Assembly: GCF_004114795.1 (NCBI RefSeq)
Contig: NZ_CP035311.1
Coordinates: 372,001 to 436,000, forward strand
DNA from: Janthinobacterium sp. 17J80-10
Lineage (GTDB): Bacteria > Pseudomonadota > Gammaproteobacteria > Burkholderiales > Burkholderiaceae_D
Length of the DNA: 64,000 nucleotides
Reading direction: 5' to 3'
In this document: piece after piece, positions 1-7,808 of the stretch
Layout of the letters: every line of letters starts with the position of its first letter
Numbering within the stretch: position 1 is the first letter of the stretch
Made by a program: the position numbers and the translations under genes
Notes under the pieces: generated by a model
Databases searched by the model: none
What the model saw: only the letters and a program-made list of their open reading frames with translations
What the model was told of the DNA's origin: nothing

Positions 1-430
1 CGATGTTTTGGCCGGCATTGACCGCATCGGCCATGGTCTGGATCGATTGCTGGCGCGAGGCCGGGTCGTCCCGGTCGACATACAAGGTGCCGGCGGCGCG
101 GCTGATGCGTCCGACAATGAACCAGTCCTGCACCTGCAGCTTGGCCAGCGACACCACGTCAAACAGCGCAGGGATGCCGATATCCTCGAAGGCGCTCGGA
201 TGGTTGGCGATCAGGATGTAGCGCTGCGGCAGGGGCTTGCGGTTTTTCTGGTGCAGGTGCAGGTCGACGCCGAGCGCGCGCACGAAGGCGCGGCACCACG
301 CATGGAACAGGCGCGCCACCGGATGCCGGCCCGGCCAGGGCAGCCAGGTCAGCAGGTAGAGCAGCGCGGTGAATACAATGAAATCCAGCCAGCCTGCGAT
401 TCTTCGCAGGAGGCGCAGCAATGGCAGCAT
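1..430 (-). CDS. 1-acyl-sn-glycerol-3-phosphate acyltransferase family protein (partial, 3' end outside window)
   Basis: The frame opens at an ATG at 430 and runs off the left edge after about 143 codons. A hydrophobic N-terminal segment (about residues 15-33) is followed by the acyltransferase motif I sequence NHPSAFED near residue 77; family members carry an H-x4-D motif, and here H, F, E and D are all visible. Further on, the VGRISRAAGTLYVDRD stretch resembles the substrate-binding region of PlsC-like enzymes. The likely role is acylation of a lysophospholipid at the inner membrane. It lies 43 bp downstream of the MuiA-like gene on the same strand. Which lysophospholipid acyltransferase it is (PlsC or an ornithine-lipid or LPS-type acyltransferase) cannot be said from the fragment. 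Confidence 0.8.
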   Translation of the reverse strand, partial: MLPLLRLLRRIAGWLDFIVFTALLYLLTWLPWPGRHPVARLFHAWCRAFVRALGVDLHLHQKNRKPLPQRYILIANHPSAFEDIGIPALFDVVSLAKLQVQDWFIVGRISRAAGTLYVDRDDPASRQQSIQTMADAVNAGQNI

Positions 431-472
431 GAGGTGGCCCCTGTTTTTTGCCAGTCTACTGCCACATGTGCA

Positions 473-2083
473 TCAGGGCAATCCCGTAACGCGACCTTCC
501 TGGGGATAGGTGATGGTGTAATTGACGCCGAACTTCAAGGCCTGGTTCGGATTGATCGTCGTTTCCCAGGCAACCACGCCACGGCGGCTTTCCCAGGACG
601 TGTTCGACGGCTGCGGTTGGTAAATGGCCTCTACCTGGATTTCCTCGGCAGTGGAAACCGGCGACGATTCCAGCACCAGCAGCTCCACCGGCGTCTTGTG
701 GAAGCTCGTGACAGTGTAGACATCGGCGATCTTGCGCTGGTTTTGGCGCGTGAGGAGACCGGTGCTGCCGGATTGCTCGCCAGTGCGGTCGACTGCCACG
801 CGGATCAGGTCATCGCGGCCGAACGGGAAGATGAATTTGTCCGAGGCTTGTGCATCCCAACGGGTTGCGCCCACATAGCTGCCATCGCGAAACAGCTGGA
901 TGCCGCCCGGCAGCCATACGCCCGCCGGCCTGGCTGCCTCGGCGGTGACCACGGCAGATTTGTCCATGCGCGGCACCACGCGCACGCGCTGCTTGACCGG
1001 GAGCGTCTGTTTCGCCAGCGCCACCGATACTTCCCGGCCATCGGCTGCCAGGTTGACGCGGGCGGGGACGGCAAACTCGGTGGCGAAGGCGCCTTGGGTT
1101 TCAAGCACGGGCGGCTGGTAATTGTCGGCGGCTTCTTCCTTCGCCAGTGCGCGCAGGCTCGCCGCGGCACTCGGCGCTGGTGCGGCGGCAGGTGCGGCAT
1201 ATCCGCTTAGCTGCTGCGGCATCGGCTTGCGATATCCCAGCAGCCACGGTTGCGGCTCCGGCGCCTGCGGCGACAGGCGCGGTTGGCCGGTCGACAGCGT
1301 CAGCTTGACGTTGGACCAGTCCTCACCGGTTTTTTGCGACACCGTCGCCAGGCGTTCGAGTTCCACGGTCGATGCAGCAGAATCCAGCAGCGCGCGGTAG
1401 CCTGGCTTCCAGCCGGCGCCGTTCACCTGGTAGCGCAGTTTCAGGGCGCCGGCCTGGCGCACCACCAGGTTGACCGTGATGGTGCGGGTATCCCTTGCAC
1501 CGCTTTGTACCTTGGCCAGGTCGCGTTGCAGCGCCTCGATCTGCTTGTTGACTTCACGTTTTTGCACCTCGACTTTCTGGATGCGCTCGAAGGCGTCGCT
1601 GCCGCCGCGGCGGATCGTATCCAGCAGCGTTGCCATCGACCTGGCGTCGATGTAGGGCATTTGCCTGCCGCCCGCGGTGGCGTCGGCGCCGTGCATGTTC
1701 TCAAGAAATTTTTGCACCAGCGCGGCCGATTTGGCATCGACATCGAGTTCCGCCAGTTTGTCCTGCAAGGCCTGGATTTTCGCCTCGAGTTCCGCTTCGC
1801 GCGCGCCCGCGCTTTCTGTGCGGCCGATCTCCCGCGTCACGATCTGGCCGATCTGGATGCCGGCGTCGGCTTGCGCGCGCAAGGTTTGCATGTCGAAGTT
1901 CGCCGGCAAGTCGGCGATTTCCAGCCGGGTCATGCCGGGTGCGACCTGCGCTGTGCGCTCCACCGTGGCGCTGCCCGGATACAGCACCACGGCAGTGATG
2001 GGCGTGCGGCTGTCGGCAGCGGCATGGCTTAGGGAGACAAAGCACAGTGCGAGGGCGAGGCTGATGCGGGTCGGGTTGGGCAT
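473..2083 (-). CDS. MuiA-like (DUF4139/DUF4140) exported protein
   Basis: The 536-residue product begins MPNPTRISLALALCF and has a classical signal peptide ending near the AAADS segment, so I chose the ATG at 2083; the frame stays open for 66 more codons upstream but those lack a signal. An N-terminal DUF4140-like part (SATVERTAQV, ADLPANFD) leads into a coiled-coil stretch around residues 90-180 and then a DUF4139 beta-rich C-terminal half with LRYQVNGAGWKPGYRALLD and the ending RVTGLP. Family members are called mucoidy-inhibitor A homologues, but the biochemical role is not known. Probably periplasmic or outer-membrane associated. It is followed on the same strand by an acyltransferase and preceded 63 bp upstream by ppk2. 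Confidence 0.82.
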   Translation of the reverse strand: MPNPTRISLALALCFVSLSHAAADSRTPITAVVLYPGSATVERTAQVAPGMTRLEIADLPANFDMQTLRAQADAGIQIGQIVTREIGRTESAGAREAELEAKIQALQDKLAELDVDAKSAALVQKFLENMHGADATAGGRQMPYIDARSMATLLDTIRRGGSDAFERIQKVEVQKREVNKQIEALQRDLAKVQSGARDTRTITVNLVVRQAGALKLRYQVNGAGWKPGYRALLDSAASTVELERLATVSQKTGEDWSNVKLTLSTGQPRLSPQAPEPQPWLLGYRKPMPQQLSGYAAPAAAPAPSAAASLRALAKEEAADNYQPPVLETQGAFATEFAVPARVNLAADGREVSVALAKQTLPVKQRVRVVPRMDKSAVVTAEAARPAGVWLPGGIQLFRDGSYVGATRWDAQASDKFIFPFGRDDLIRVAVDRTGEQSGSTGLLTRQNQRKIADVYTVTSFHKTPVELLVLESSPVSTAEEIQVEAIYQPQPSNTSWESRRGVVAWETTINPNQALKFGVNYTITYPQEGRVTGLP

Positions 2084-2145
2084 GTGGGCAATCCTGAATG
2101 AGGGCGATGGGTTGCGGGATGGTCTGCTGCGGCGCTGGCGGCTTT

Positions 2146-2952
2146 CTATTTCACTTGCGTCTTGAAATAATCCGGGTTCGGCGCCGGGTACGCCAGTTTC
2201 ATTGCCTTCATGGTCTCGCCGACCACCGAGGCGATCGCCAGGTTGCGGTGGGTCTTGCTGTCGGCAGGGATCACGTACCATGGCGCTTCGTCGGTATCGG
2301 TTTCGCCGATCGCCTTTTCATAGAGGTGCTGGTAATCGTTCCAGTACTTGCGCTCCTCCAGGTCGTTGAGGTCGACTTTCCAGTGCTTTTCGGGGTCGGC
2401 CAGGCGTTCTTCCAGGCGTTTTTTCTGTTCATCGCGCGAGATGTGCAGAAAAAATTTCAGCAGCACGGTGCCGGTTTCGGCCAGCATGCGTTCGAATTCC
2501 TGGATCTGCCGGTAGCGGCGCTTGCATTCCTTCGCATCGATCTGGTCATGCACCGCCGGCCACAGCACGTCTTCGTAATGGCTGCGGTTGAAAATGACCA
2601 GTTCGCGCTGCGCCGGCACTTCGCGGTGGACGCGCCAGAGATAGTCGTGCGCCAGTTCCGCCGCGGTGGGCGACTTGAAGGAAACGGTGCGCACGCCCAG
2701 CGGATCGAGGCGATGGAACACGCCGCGTACTGTCCCGTCCTTGCCGCTGGTGTCCATGCCTTGCAATACCACCAGCAACTTGCGGCGGTTTTCAGCATAG
2801 AAGATATCCTGCCAGGTGCTGATTTCCTCGGCCAGTTCGGCAGTGCGGGCCTGGTCCGCAGCCTTGTCGCCGCTGGAAAGCGGCTTGTCTCCTGCGGCTT
2901 CTTCTTTCAGCTTGAGCGGGAGGCTGGCGCGGAAAAGTGCTTTTGCATTCAT
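2146..2952 (-). CDS. ppk2: Polyphosphate kinase 2 family protein (PPK2)
   Basis: This 268-residue single-domain protein has the PPK2 signature: a Walker-A-like GMDTSGKDG around residue 66, the lid and Walker-B region FNRSHYEDVLWP around residue 123, and a C-terminal TDEAPWYVIPADSKTHRNLA segment typical of the family. PPK2 enzymes transfer phosphate between polyphosphate and nucleoside mono- or diphosphates in the cytoplasm. The one-domain length matches the ADP- or AMP-phosphorylating classes; the exact class cannot be decided here. The gene stands between an Lrp regulator and the MuiA-like gene, all on the same strand. No dedicated terminator is evident after it. Confidence 0.9.
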   Translation of the reverse strand: MNAKALFRASLPLKLKEEAAGDKPLSSGDKAADQARTAELAEEISTWQDIFYAENRRKLLVVLQGMDTSGKDGTVRGVFHRLDPLGVRTVSFKSPTAAELAHDYLWRVHREVPAQRELVIFNRSHYEDVLWPAVHDQIDAKECKRRYRQIQEFERMLAETGTVLLKFFLHISRDEQKKRLEERLADPEKHWKVDLNDLEERKYWNDYQHLYEKAIGETDTDEAPWYVIPADSKTHRNLAIASVVGETMKAMKLAYPAPNPDYFKTQVK

Positions 2953-3007
2953 GCTGAGGTCCTTTTAATGGTGACAACTGCCTGGCCGCTACAGCATAGC
3001 GCCGCTT

Positions 3008-3478
3008 TCAGATGCCGTCGAGCGGCAAGGAAGTCTTGCTGAGCACGCGCCGCAGCACGAAGCTTGAATGCACGCCGGAGACGCCCTCGATGCGGGTGAT
3101 CTTGTTGAGCAGGAGCTCATGGTAGGCATCCATGTCGCGCACCACCACCTTCAACTGGTAGTCGGCATCCTGGCCGGTGATCAGCAGGCATTCCAGCACT
3201 TCCGGCAGGCTGCCGACGATGCTTTCGAAATTGGCGAAGCGCTCCGGCGTGTGGCGGTCCATCGAGATATGCACGAGCGCCATCAGCGACAGGCCCAGCT
3301 TCTTGGCATCGAGCAGGGTGCGATAGCCCGTGATCAGGCCGCTTTCTTCCAGGGTGCGCAGGCGGCGCAGGCAGGACGAGGGTGACAGGCCGATGCGGTC
3401 GGCCAGGTCCTGGTTGCTGATGCGGCCATCCTGTTGCAGGACTTCCAGAAGATGGCGGTCGTAGCGGTCCAGTTGCAT
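3008..3478 (-). CDS. Lrp/AsnC family transcriptional regulator
   Basis: The 156-residue protein starts MQLDRYDRHLLEVLQQDG, the usual start of the AsnC-type helix-turn-helix, with the recognition segment IGLSPSSCLRRLRTLEESG. The C-terminal half (about 75-145) is the RAM ligand-binding domain, with TGQDADYQLKVVVRDMDAYHELL. It is transcribed away from leuA, and a pair of palindromes (3531-3552) lies 53-74 bp upstream of its start codon, consistent with autoregulation and control of leuA. The amino-acid effector is not visible; leucine is a reasonable guess from the neighbour. Confidence 0.9.
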   Translation of the reverse strand: MQLDRYDRHLLEVLQQDGRISNQDLADRIGLSPSSCLRRLRTLEESGLITGYRTLLDAKKLGLSLMALVHISMDRHTPERFANFESIVGSLPEVLECLLITGQDADYQLKVVVRDMDAYHELLLNKITRIEGVSGVHSSFVLRRVLSKTSLPLDGI

Positions 3479-3530
3479 GAGATTGGGCGAAATTCGTTTT
3501 GATCGGCTAAGTATGCCGTATAATCATTGA

Positions 3531-3552
3531 ATATTGCAATATTATTGCAATA
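3531..3552. promoter_or_regulatory. Tandem 10-bp palindromes, candidate Lrp/AsnC operator
   Basis: The palindrome TATTGCAATA occurs twice, at 3532-3541 and 3543-3552, exactly 11 bp apart; the first copy extends to a perfect 12-bp palindrome at 3531-3542. The spacing places both copies on the same face of the helix, as expected for an octameric Lrp-type regulator. The element sits between the divergent Lrp gene and leuA. Confidence 0.6.
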
Positions 3553-3662
3553 TAAGTCAATTCAGGCCAATCTTTGCAAGCACATTGCGCGGCAGCTGCG
3601 TTAATCTTTCACTGTCCGTTACCTACGGTTTCGTTCGATGAATATCACTTCGATCGGGCATG

Positions 3663-3689
3663 CGCGCCCGGCTCACAAGGCCGGGCGCG
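3663..3689 (+). promoter_or_regulatory. GC-rich stem-loop in the leuA leader
   Basis: A perfect 10-bp stem (3663-3672 with 3680-3689) closes a 7-base loop about 60 bp upstream of the leuA start. It is not followed by a T tract, so it is not a complete intrinsic terminator. I found no leucine-rich leader peptide in front of it. It could be an attenuator remnant, an RNA stability element or chance in GC-rich DNA. Confidence 0.35.
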
Positions 3690-3751
3690 GTCATGGCCTT
3701 ACCCGGGCAAGACGGCAACAATAATGATGACTACTGAATCTGAAAGAAAAC

Positions 3752-5428
3752 ATGAAAGCCTTTGACCATCGCAAGTACCGCGCAGCCCCCGTCGTCAACC
3801 TTCCCGCCCGCCAGTGGCCGAGCCGCACGATTACGCGTGCGCCGCGCTGGGCCAGCGTCGACCTGCGTGACGGCAATCAGGCTCTGCTGGAACCGATGAA
3901 TGTCGGCCAGAAGCGCCGGCTGTGGGCCTTGCTGGTCAAGCTCGGTTTCAAGGAAATCGAGGTGGGCTTTCCTTCGGCGTCGCAGCCGGATTACGATTTC
4001 GTGCGCTGGCTGATCGAGGCGAAACAGATTCCCGACGATGTCACGGTGCAGGTGCTGGTGCAGGCGCGCGAGGATTTGATCGTGCGTACCTTTGAAGCCT
4101 TGCAAGGCGCCAAGCGGGCGATTGTCCACGTGTACAACTCGACATCGACGGTGCAGCGCGAGCGCGTCTTTGGCCTCGATCGTGCCGGCATCGCCGACAT
4201 CGCCCGCAAGGGCGCGGCCATGGTCAAACGCGAGGCCGACAAGCATCCCGAATGCGACTGGACTTTCGAGTATTCGGCGGAAAGCTTTTCCAATACCGAG
4301 ATGGATTTCGTCGTCGAGGTATGCGAGGCCGTGATGGATGTGTGGCAGCCGACCGCGGCAAAACCCTGCATCATCAATCTGCCCGCCACCGTCGAAAGCA
4401 CCACGCCGAATGTGTATGCCGACCAGATCGAGTATTTCGCCACACACGTCAGCCGGCGCGACGCCCTGATCCTTTCGGTGCATACGCATAACGACCGGGG
4501 CTGCGGCGTGGCGGCGGCCGAGCTGGCTGTTTTGGCCGGCGCCGATCGCGTCGAGGGCACCTTGCTGGGCAATGGCGAGCGCACCGGCAATATGGATATC
4601 ACCACCATGGCGATGAACCTGTATAGCCAGGGCATCGACCCCGAGCTCGACTTGTCCAACCCCGACGAGATCATTGCCGTCACCACCGAATGCACCGGCA
4701 TCCCCCTGCATCCGCGTCATCCCTGGTTTGGCGAACTGGTCTACACGGCGTTTTCCGGCAGCCACCAGGATGCCATTCGCAAGTGCCTGCACCAGCAACA
4801 GGAAGAGGAGGCATGGCAGGTGGCTTACCTGCCGATCGATCCAAAAGACCTCGGCCGCGATTACCAGGCGGTGATTCGCGTCAATAGCCAGTCCGGCAAG
4901 GGCGGCGTCGCCTTCGTGCTGGAACGCGACTTTGGCCTGGTGTTGCCGCGCTGGATGCAGGTGGACCTGGCGCAGGTGGTGCAAAAGGCCAGCGAAGCCG
5001 TCAGCGGCGAGATCGATGGCGCCACCATCCATGCCCTGTTCCGCAAGAATTTCGTCGTTGAAAGCGGCGCGCTGGTCCTGCAGGGTTACCAGATCCGCCA
5101 TGAAGGTGGCCATGACGCCATCGAGGCGGCCATTGACGAAAATGGTGCAACGCGCCAGTTGCGCGGCGAAGGTGAAGGCGCCCTGTCGGCCTTCGTCGAT
5201 GCCCTGATGCGTCACAGCGGCCGGCAAATCAACGTGGTCGATTACAGCGAACATGCCATCGGCGCCGGCACCGATGCCGAAGCGGCGGCCTATGTGCAGC
5301 TCAATATCGATGGCCAGCGCTATTCCGGTGCCGCTTTCGACCACGATACCGTGAGTGCCTCGCTGAAAGCCGTATTGGCAGCATTGAACCGGGCGCGTTC
5401 AAGTAGCGGCGAGGCGCTGGCAGCCTGA
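3752..5428 (+). CDS. leuA: 2-isopropylmalate synthase (long form)
   Basis: The 558-residue product matches long-form LeuA enzymes, which condense acetyl-CoA with 2-oxoisovalerate as the first committed step of leucine synthesis. The TIM-barrel catalytic half carries WASVDLRDGNQAL near residue 35 (metal-binding Asp), LSVHTHNDRGCG near 245 (metal-binding His pair) and LLGNGERTGNMD. The C-terminal regulatory domain (about 430-545) contains the region that binds leucine in the family. The start is ATG 3752 after a weak GAAAG. It is monocistronic and ends at a strong bidirectional terminator. Feedback by leucine is known for the family; transcription control by the divergent Lrp protein is inferred. 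Confidence 0.95.
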   Translation: MKAFDHRKYRAAPVVNLPARQWPSRTITRAPRWASVDLRDGNQALLEPMNVGQKRRLWALLVKLGFKEIEVGFPSASQPDYDFVRWLIEAKQIPDDVTVQVLVQAREDLIVRTFEALQGAKRAIVHVYNSTSTVQRERVFGLDRAGIADIARKGAAMVKREADKHPECDWTFEYSAESFSNTEMDFVVEVCEAVMDVWQPTAAKPCIINLPATVESTTPNVYADQIEYFATHVSRRDALILSVHTHNDRGCGVAAAELAVLAGADRVEGTLLGNGERTGNMDITTMAMNLYSQGIDPELDLSNPDEIIAVTTECTGIPLHPRHPWFGELVYTAFSGSHQDAIRKCLHQQQEEEAWQVAYLPIDPKDLGRDYQAVIRVNSQSGKGGVAFVLERDFGLVLPRWMQVDLAQVVQKASEAVSGEIDGATIHALFRKNFVVESGALVLQGYQIRHEGGHDAIEAAIDENGATRQLRGEGEGALSAFVDALMRHSGRQINVVDYSEHAIGAGTDAEAAAYVQLNIDGQRYSGAAFDHDTVSASLKAVLAALNRARSSSGEALAA

Positions 5429-5447
5429 AGCCTGCGGCACAATAAAG

Positions 5448-5480
5448 AAAAGGCTCCCGACTTGGCAGGGAGCCTTTTTT
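5448..5480. terminator. Bidirectional intrinsic terminator between leuA and the alpha/beta hydrolase gene
   Basis: The stem AGGCTCCC / GGGAGCCT (5451-5458 and 5468-5475) closes a 9-base loop. A T run follows on the plus strand and an A-rich stretch precedes it, which gives a U run on the minus strand. It serves both converging genes. Confidence 0.9.
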
Positions 5481-5508
5481 AATGGGGCCCGTTTTTGACG
5501 GGTGCTGC

Positions 5509-6294
5509 TCAGGCGTGTATGTCGAGAAAATTCCGGAGCACTGCATTGAACTGCGCCGGTTTTTCCATCGGCAGTGCATGGCGCGCATCGGCCACCACTT
5601 CCAGGCGCGCGCCGGGAATTTTGGCGACATACGCTTCTTTCATCGATAGCGGCGTGTAATCCCGGTCGGCAGCAATCGCCAAGACCGGGCAGGTGATCGT
5701 GCCGATGCGTTCTGCCACGCTCCAGCCGATCAGCGCGCGAAATGCCTGCAGGTAGGCTTGCGGGTCGTTGCGCGCAGTGCGTTCGATGAAGCGCTCGCGC
5801 ACTGCGCGGCTTTCCGGTTTCGGGAACAGGTGCGGACCGATAAGGTTGGCCAGCTTGGCCATGCCTTTGCGCCTGACCACGTACTGGCGCATCCACACCG
5901 CGAATTTTTCCTTCAAGGTGCGCACCGTCGCATCCGGGCCGCTGTTGACGATGGTAAGCGTCTTGACCATCGCGGGATGGTCGAGCGCAAGCTGGAAAGC
6001 GACCGCGCCTCCCAGCGATATGCCGACCACGTGCGCGGCATCGATTCCAAGCGCATGCAGCAGGCCGGCGGCGTCGGCGGCGAACTGCGCAATGCTGTAG
6101 GATGCCGCCGGCTTGTCAGACTGGCCGTGGCCGCGCAGGTCGAAGCTGATGACCTGGTAGCCCTGCGCGAACGGCTCGCGCTGCGCTTCCCAATCCTCCT
6201 TGCAGGAACCCAGTCCATGGATCAGCAGCAGCGCCGGTCCCGCGCCGTGGATATCGTATTCGACGCCGATGCCGTTGACTTCAATGCGTGCCAT
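5509..6294 (-). CDS. Alpha/beta hydrolase fold protein
   Basis: The 261-residue protein has the oxyanion-hole motif HGLGSCKEDW near residue 26, the nucleophile elbow GISLGG near residue 94 (Ser), an acid in AADRDYTPL near 210 and the catalytic His in DARHALP near 238. These give a complete Ser-Asp-His triad. It resembles 3-oxoadipate enol-lactonase and haloperoxidase-like esterases, but the residues seen do not fix a substrate. It has no signal peptide and is presumably cytoplasmic. It lies 66 bp downstream of the DUF3095 gene on the same strand, so the two may be cotranscribed. Confidence 0.85.
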   Translation of the reverse strand: MARIEVNGIGVEYDIHGAGPALLLIHGLGSCKEDWEAQREPFAQGYQVISFDLRGHGQSDKPAASYSIAQFAADAAGLLHALGIDAAHVVGISLGGAVAFQLALDHPAMVKTLTIVNSGPDATVRTLKEKFAVWMRQYVVRRKGMAKLANLIGPHLFPKPESRAVRERFIERTARNDPQAYLQAFRALIGWSVAERIGTITCPVLAIAADRDYTPLSMKEAYVAKIPGARLEVVADARHALPMEKPAQFNAVLRNFLDIHA

Positions 6295-6360
6295 AACAAG
6301 TTCCCCTCTTTCTGATGCAATGTCCTGTTGCCACTATAGCGGTTTTGCATCAGCCCGCCA

Positions 6361-7593
6361 CTAGCCGGGCGGGGAGGCGCGCGCACTTGACAGGCGCTGT
6401 TTCAGCTGACGTGCAGCCAGCGCATAACCGCCCTCGCTGCCATCGACAAAGTGCTGGTGCTGGCCATTGTAGGATTGGACGATGCAGGTCAGCAGCGCCT
6501 GGCTCGACTTGTGCATGCCGTAGGCCAGGCGGCCGGCGCGGGACTCGGATTCCAGCCATTGCGCCAGTCGGGCTGCCTGGGCATCGCTGCCGTCGATCAC
6601 CATGCGCAGCATGCCGTCGAACTTGCGGAAGTCGGAATTTTGCACCAGGTCCTCGCGGTAGCGGCTCCAGCGCACGCTTTCTGTGTCGCGCCCGAGCGCG
6701 AACAGCAGGCGGCCCGCAAGGTTGAGCCCGACCATGCGGGCGAGATGGCCAAGCCGTTGCAGCGGCGGCTGGCCCTGCGTATGCACCCGCCATTCCTGCG
6801 AAAGCCAGCGCGGGCGCAGCGCCAGGCGCATGCGGTCGACCCGCAACGGATGGTATTGCGCCACATCGCCGTAAATGGCGTCGATCTGGCGCAGCACGTT
6901 GCCATAAGTATCGAGGTTGGATTGCGTATCGGCAGCAGTCGCTGCCACCAGCAAAGCCAGCTTGTGGCCATTGAAACTGGGGACCCCTTGCCAGCGGCAT
7001 TCGAACCCTGCGAAACTGCCTGCGGCCGGGCCATCTACTTCCATGACCCGCAACACCCCCTCGGCATTGGCGCTCTTGACGCGCCTCTCGGCTTCTTCCC
7101 AGCCGCGGCCATACAGCACCGGCTGCGTCACCTGCGCGGATATGCGCAGCTTGCCCAGTTTCACCCACTGGTCCTGCGCCACCAGGTCACCTACGCGTAC
7201 CAGCCCGACGCGCAGGTGCAGGTTGAATGCCTGCCGCGCAAGCTTTTGCGCCGCGCGCAGTGCCGGCAGCACGGCGTCCCGCAGCCGCCCCGGCACGGCG
7301 AAGGTGGCGCCGTCGCCGCCAAAGACATAAGGCAGCTCAAGCGAACGGTCGACATTGACCACCGCCGCAATGCAGGCAACGCCGACCGTGTTGACATCCT
7401 TGTAAGCGCCTGCCTCGATCGCTTTCGTCGAGCCGGCGACATCGGCGATCACGATCCACCAGTCGGGCGGCAAATCCGCCTGGAGGCGGCCCTGCGCAGC
7501 TTCGGCAAAGGAAGTCAGGGCCGGCAGCGCCCGGTAAAAATCGGCGTTGTCTGCGGCATTTCCGGCGGCGGTATGGGCGGCGGTGCTGGGCAT
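6361..7593 (-). CDS. DUF3095 protein, class III nucleotide-cyclase-like
   Basis: The 410-residue protein matches DUF3095, an uncharacterised family distantly related to class III adenylyl cyclases. Two cyclase-like landmarks are visible in the N-terminal third: VIADVAGSTKAIEAG around residue 48, where the Asp would bind metal, and YVFGGDGATFAVP around residue 89, resembling the second metal-binding strand turn. The C-terminal half contains SRYREDLVQNSDFRKFDGMLRM, typical of the family. No membrane segment or signal peptide is seen. No product has been assigned to this family as far as I know; it might be a cyclase, a degenerate cyclase or a nucleotide sensor. It is upstream of an alpha/beta hydrolase. 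Confidence 0.78.
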   Translation of the reverse strand: MPSTAAHTAAGNAADNADFYRALPALTSFAEAAQGRLQADLPPDWWIVIADVAGSTKAIEAGAYKDVNTVGVACIAAVVNVDRSLELPYVFGGDGATFAVPGRLRDAVLPALRAAQKLARQAFNLHLRVGLVRVGDLVAQDQWVKLGKLRISAQVTQPVLYGRGWEEAERRVKSANAEGVLRVMEVDGPAAGSFAGFECRWQGVPSFNGHKLALLVAATAADTQSNLDTYGNVLRQIDAIYGDVAQYHPLRVDRMRLALRPRWLSQEWRVHTQGQPPLQRLGHLARMVGLNLAGRLLFALGRDTESVRWSRYREDLVQNSDFRKFDGMLRMVIDGSDAQAARLAQWLESESRAGRLAYGMHKSSQALLTCIVQSYNGQHQHFVDGSEGGYALAARQLKQRLSSARASPPG

Positions 7594-7808
7594 GGCGTGA
7601 ATGCGGGCTCGGTCGGTGGAAACATTGAATTTACCGCAAGCCCCGTTCGCCGTGCCGGTTTATTTCATGTTTAACCGACAATTGGTTACTAGCGCATTGC
7701 CGGGACTCCCAGCACGCGCCCGATAGCACATCGTTTTGCTCGGCATCGTACGGTGCGCCCCTGCTTTGCTTTACACTGTCGCTCTGAACGAGACCGGATT
7801 TCCCGCTG

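Noticed and set aside
8-1210. Long plus-strand open frame of 400 codons opposite the acyltransferase and MuiA-like genes
   Set aside because: Its composition is the mirror of high-GC coding on the minus strand; the minus-strand proteins have family motifs and signal peptides, the plus frame has none.
3574-3765. 63-codon frame in the leuA leader, and a 14-codon frame starting at 3693
   Set aside because: No ribosome binding site fits and neither codes for a leucine-rich leader peptide; the longer one overlaps the start of leuA.
3731-5344. 537-codon frame antisense to leuA
   Set aside because: Shadow of GC-rich codons; leuA itself has all catalytic motifs.
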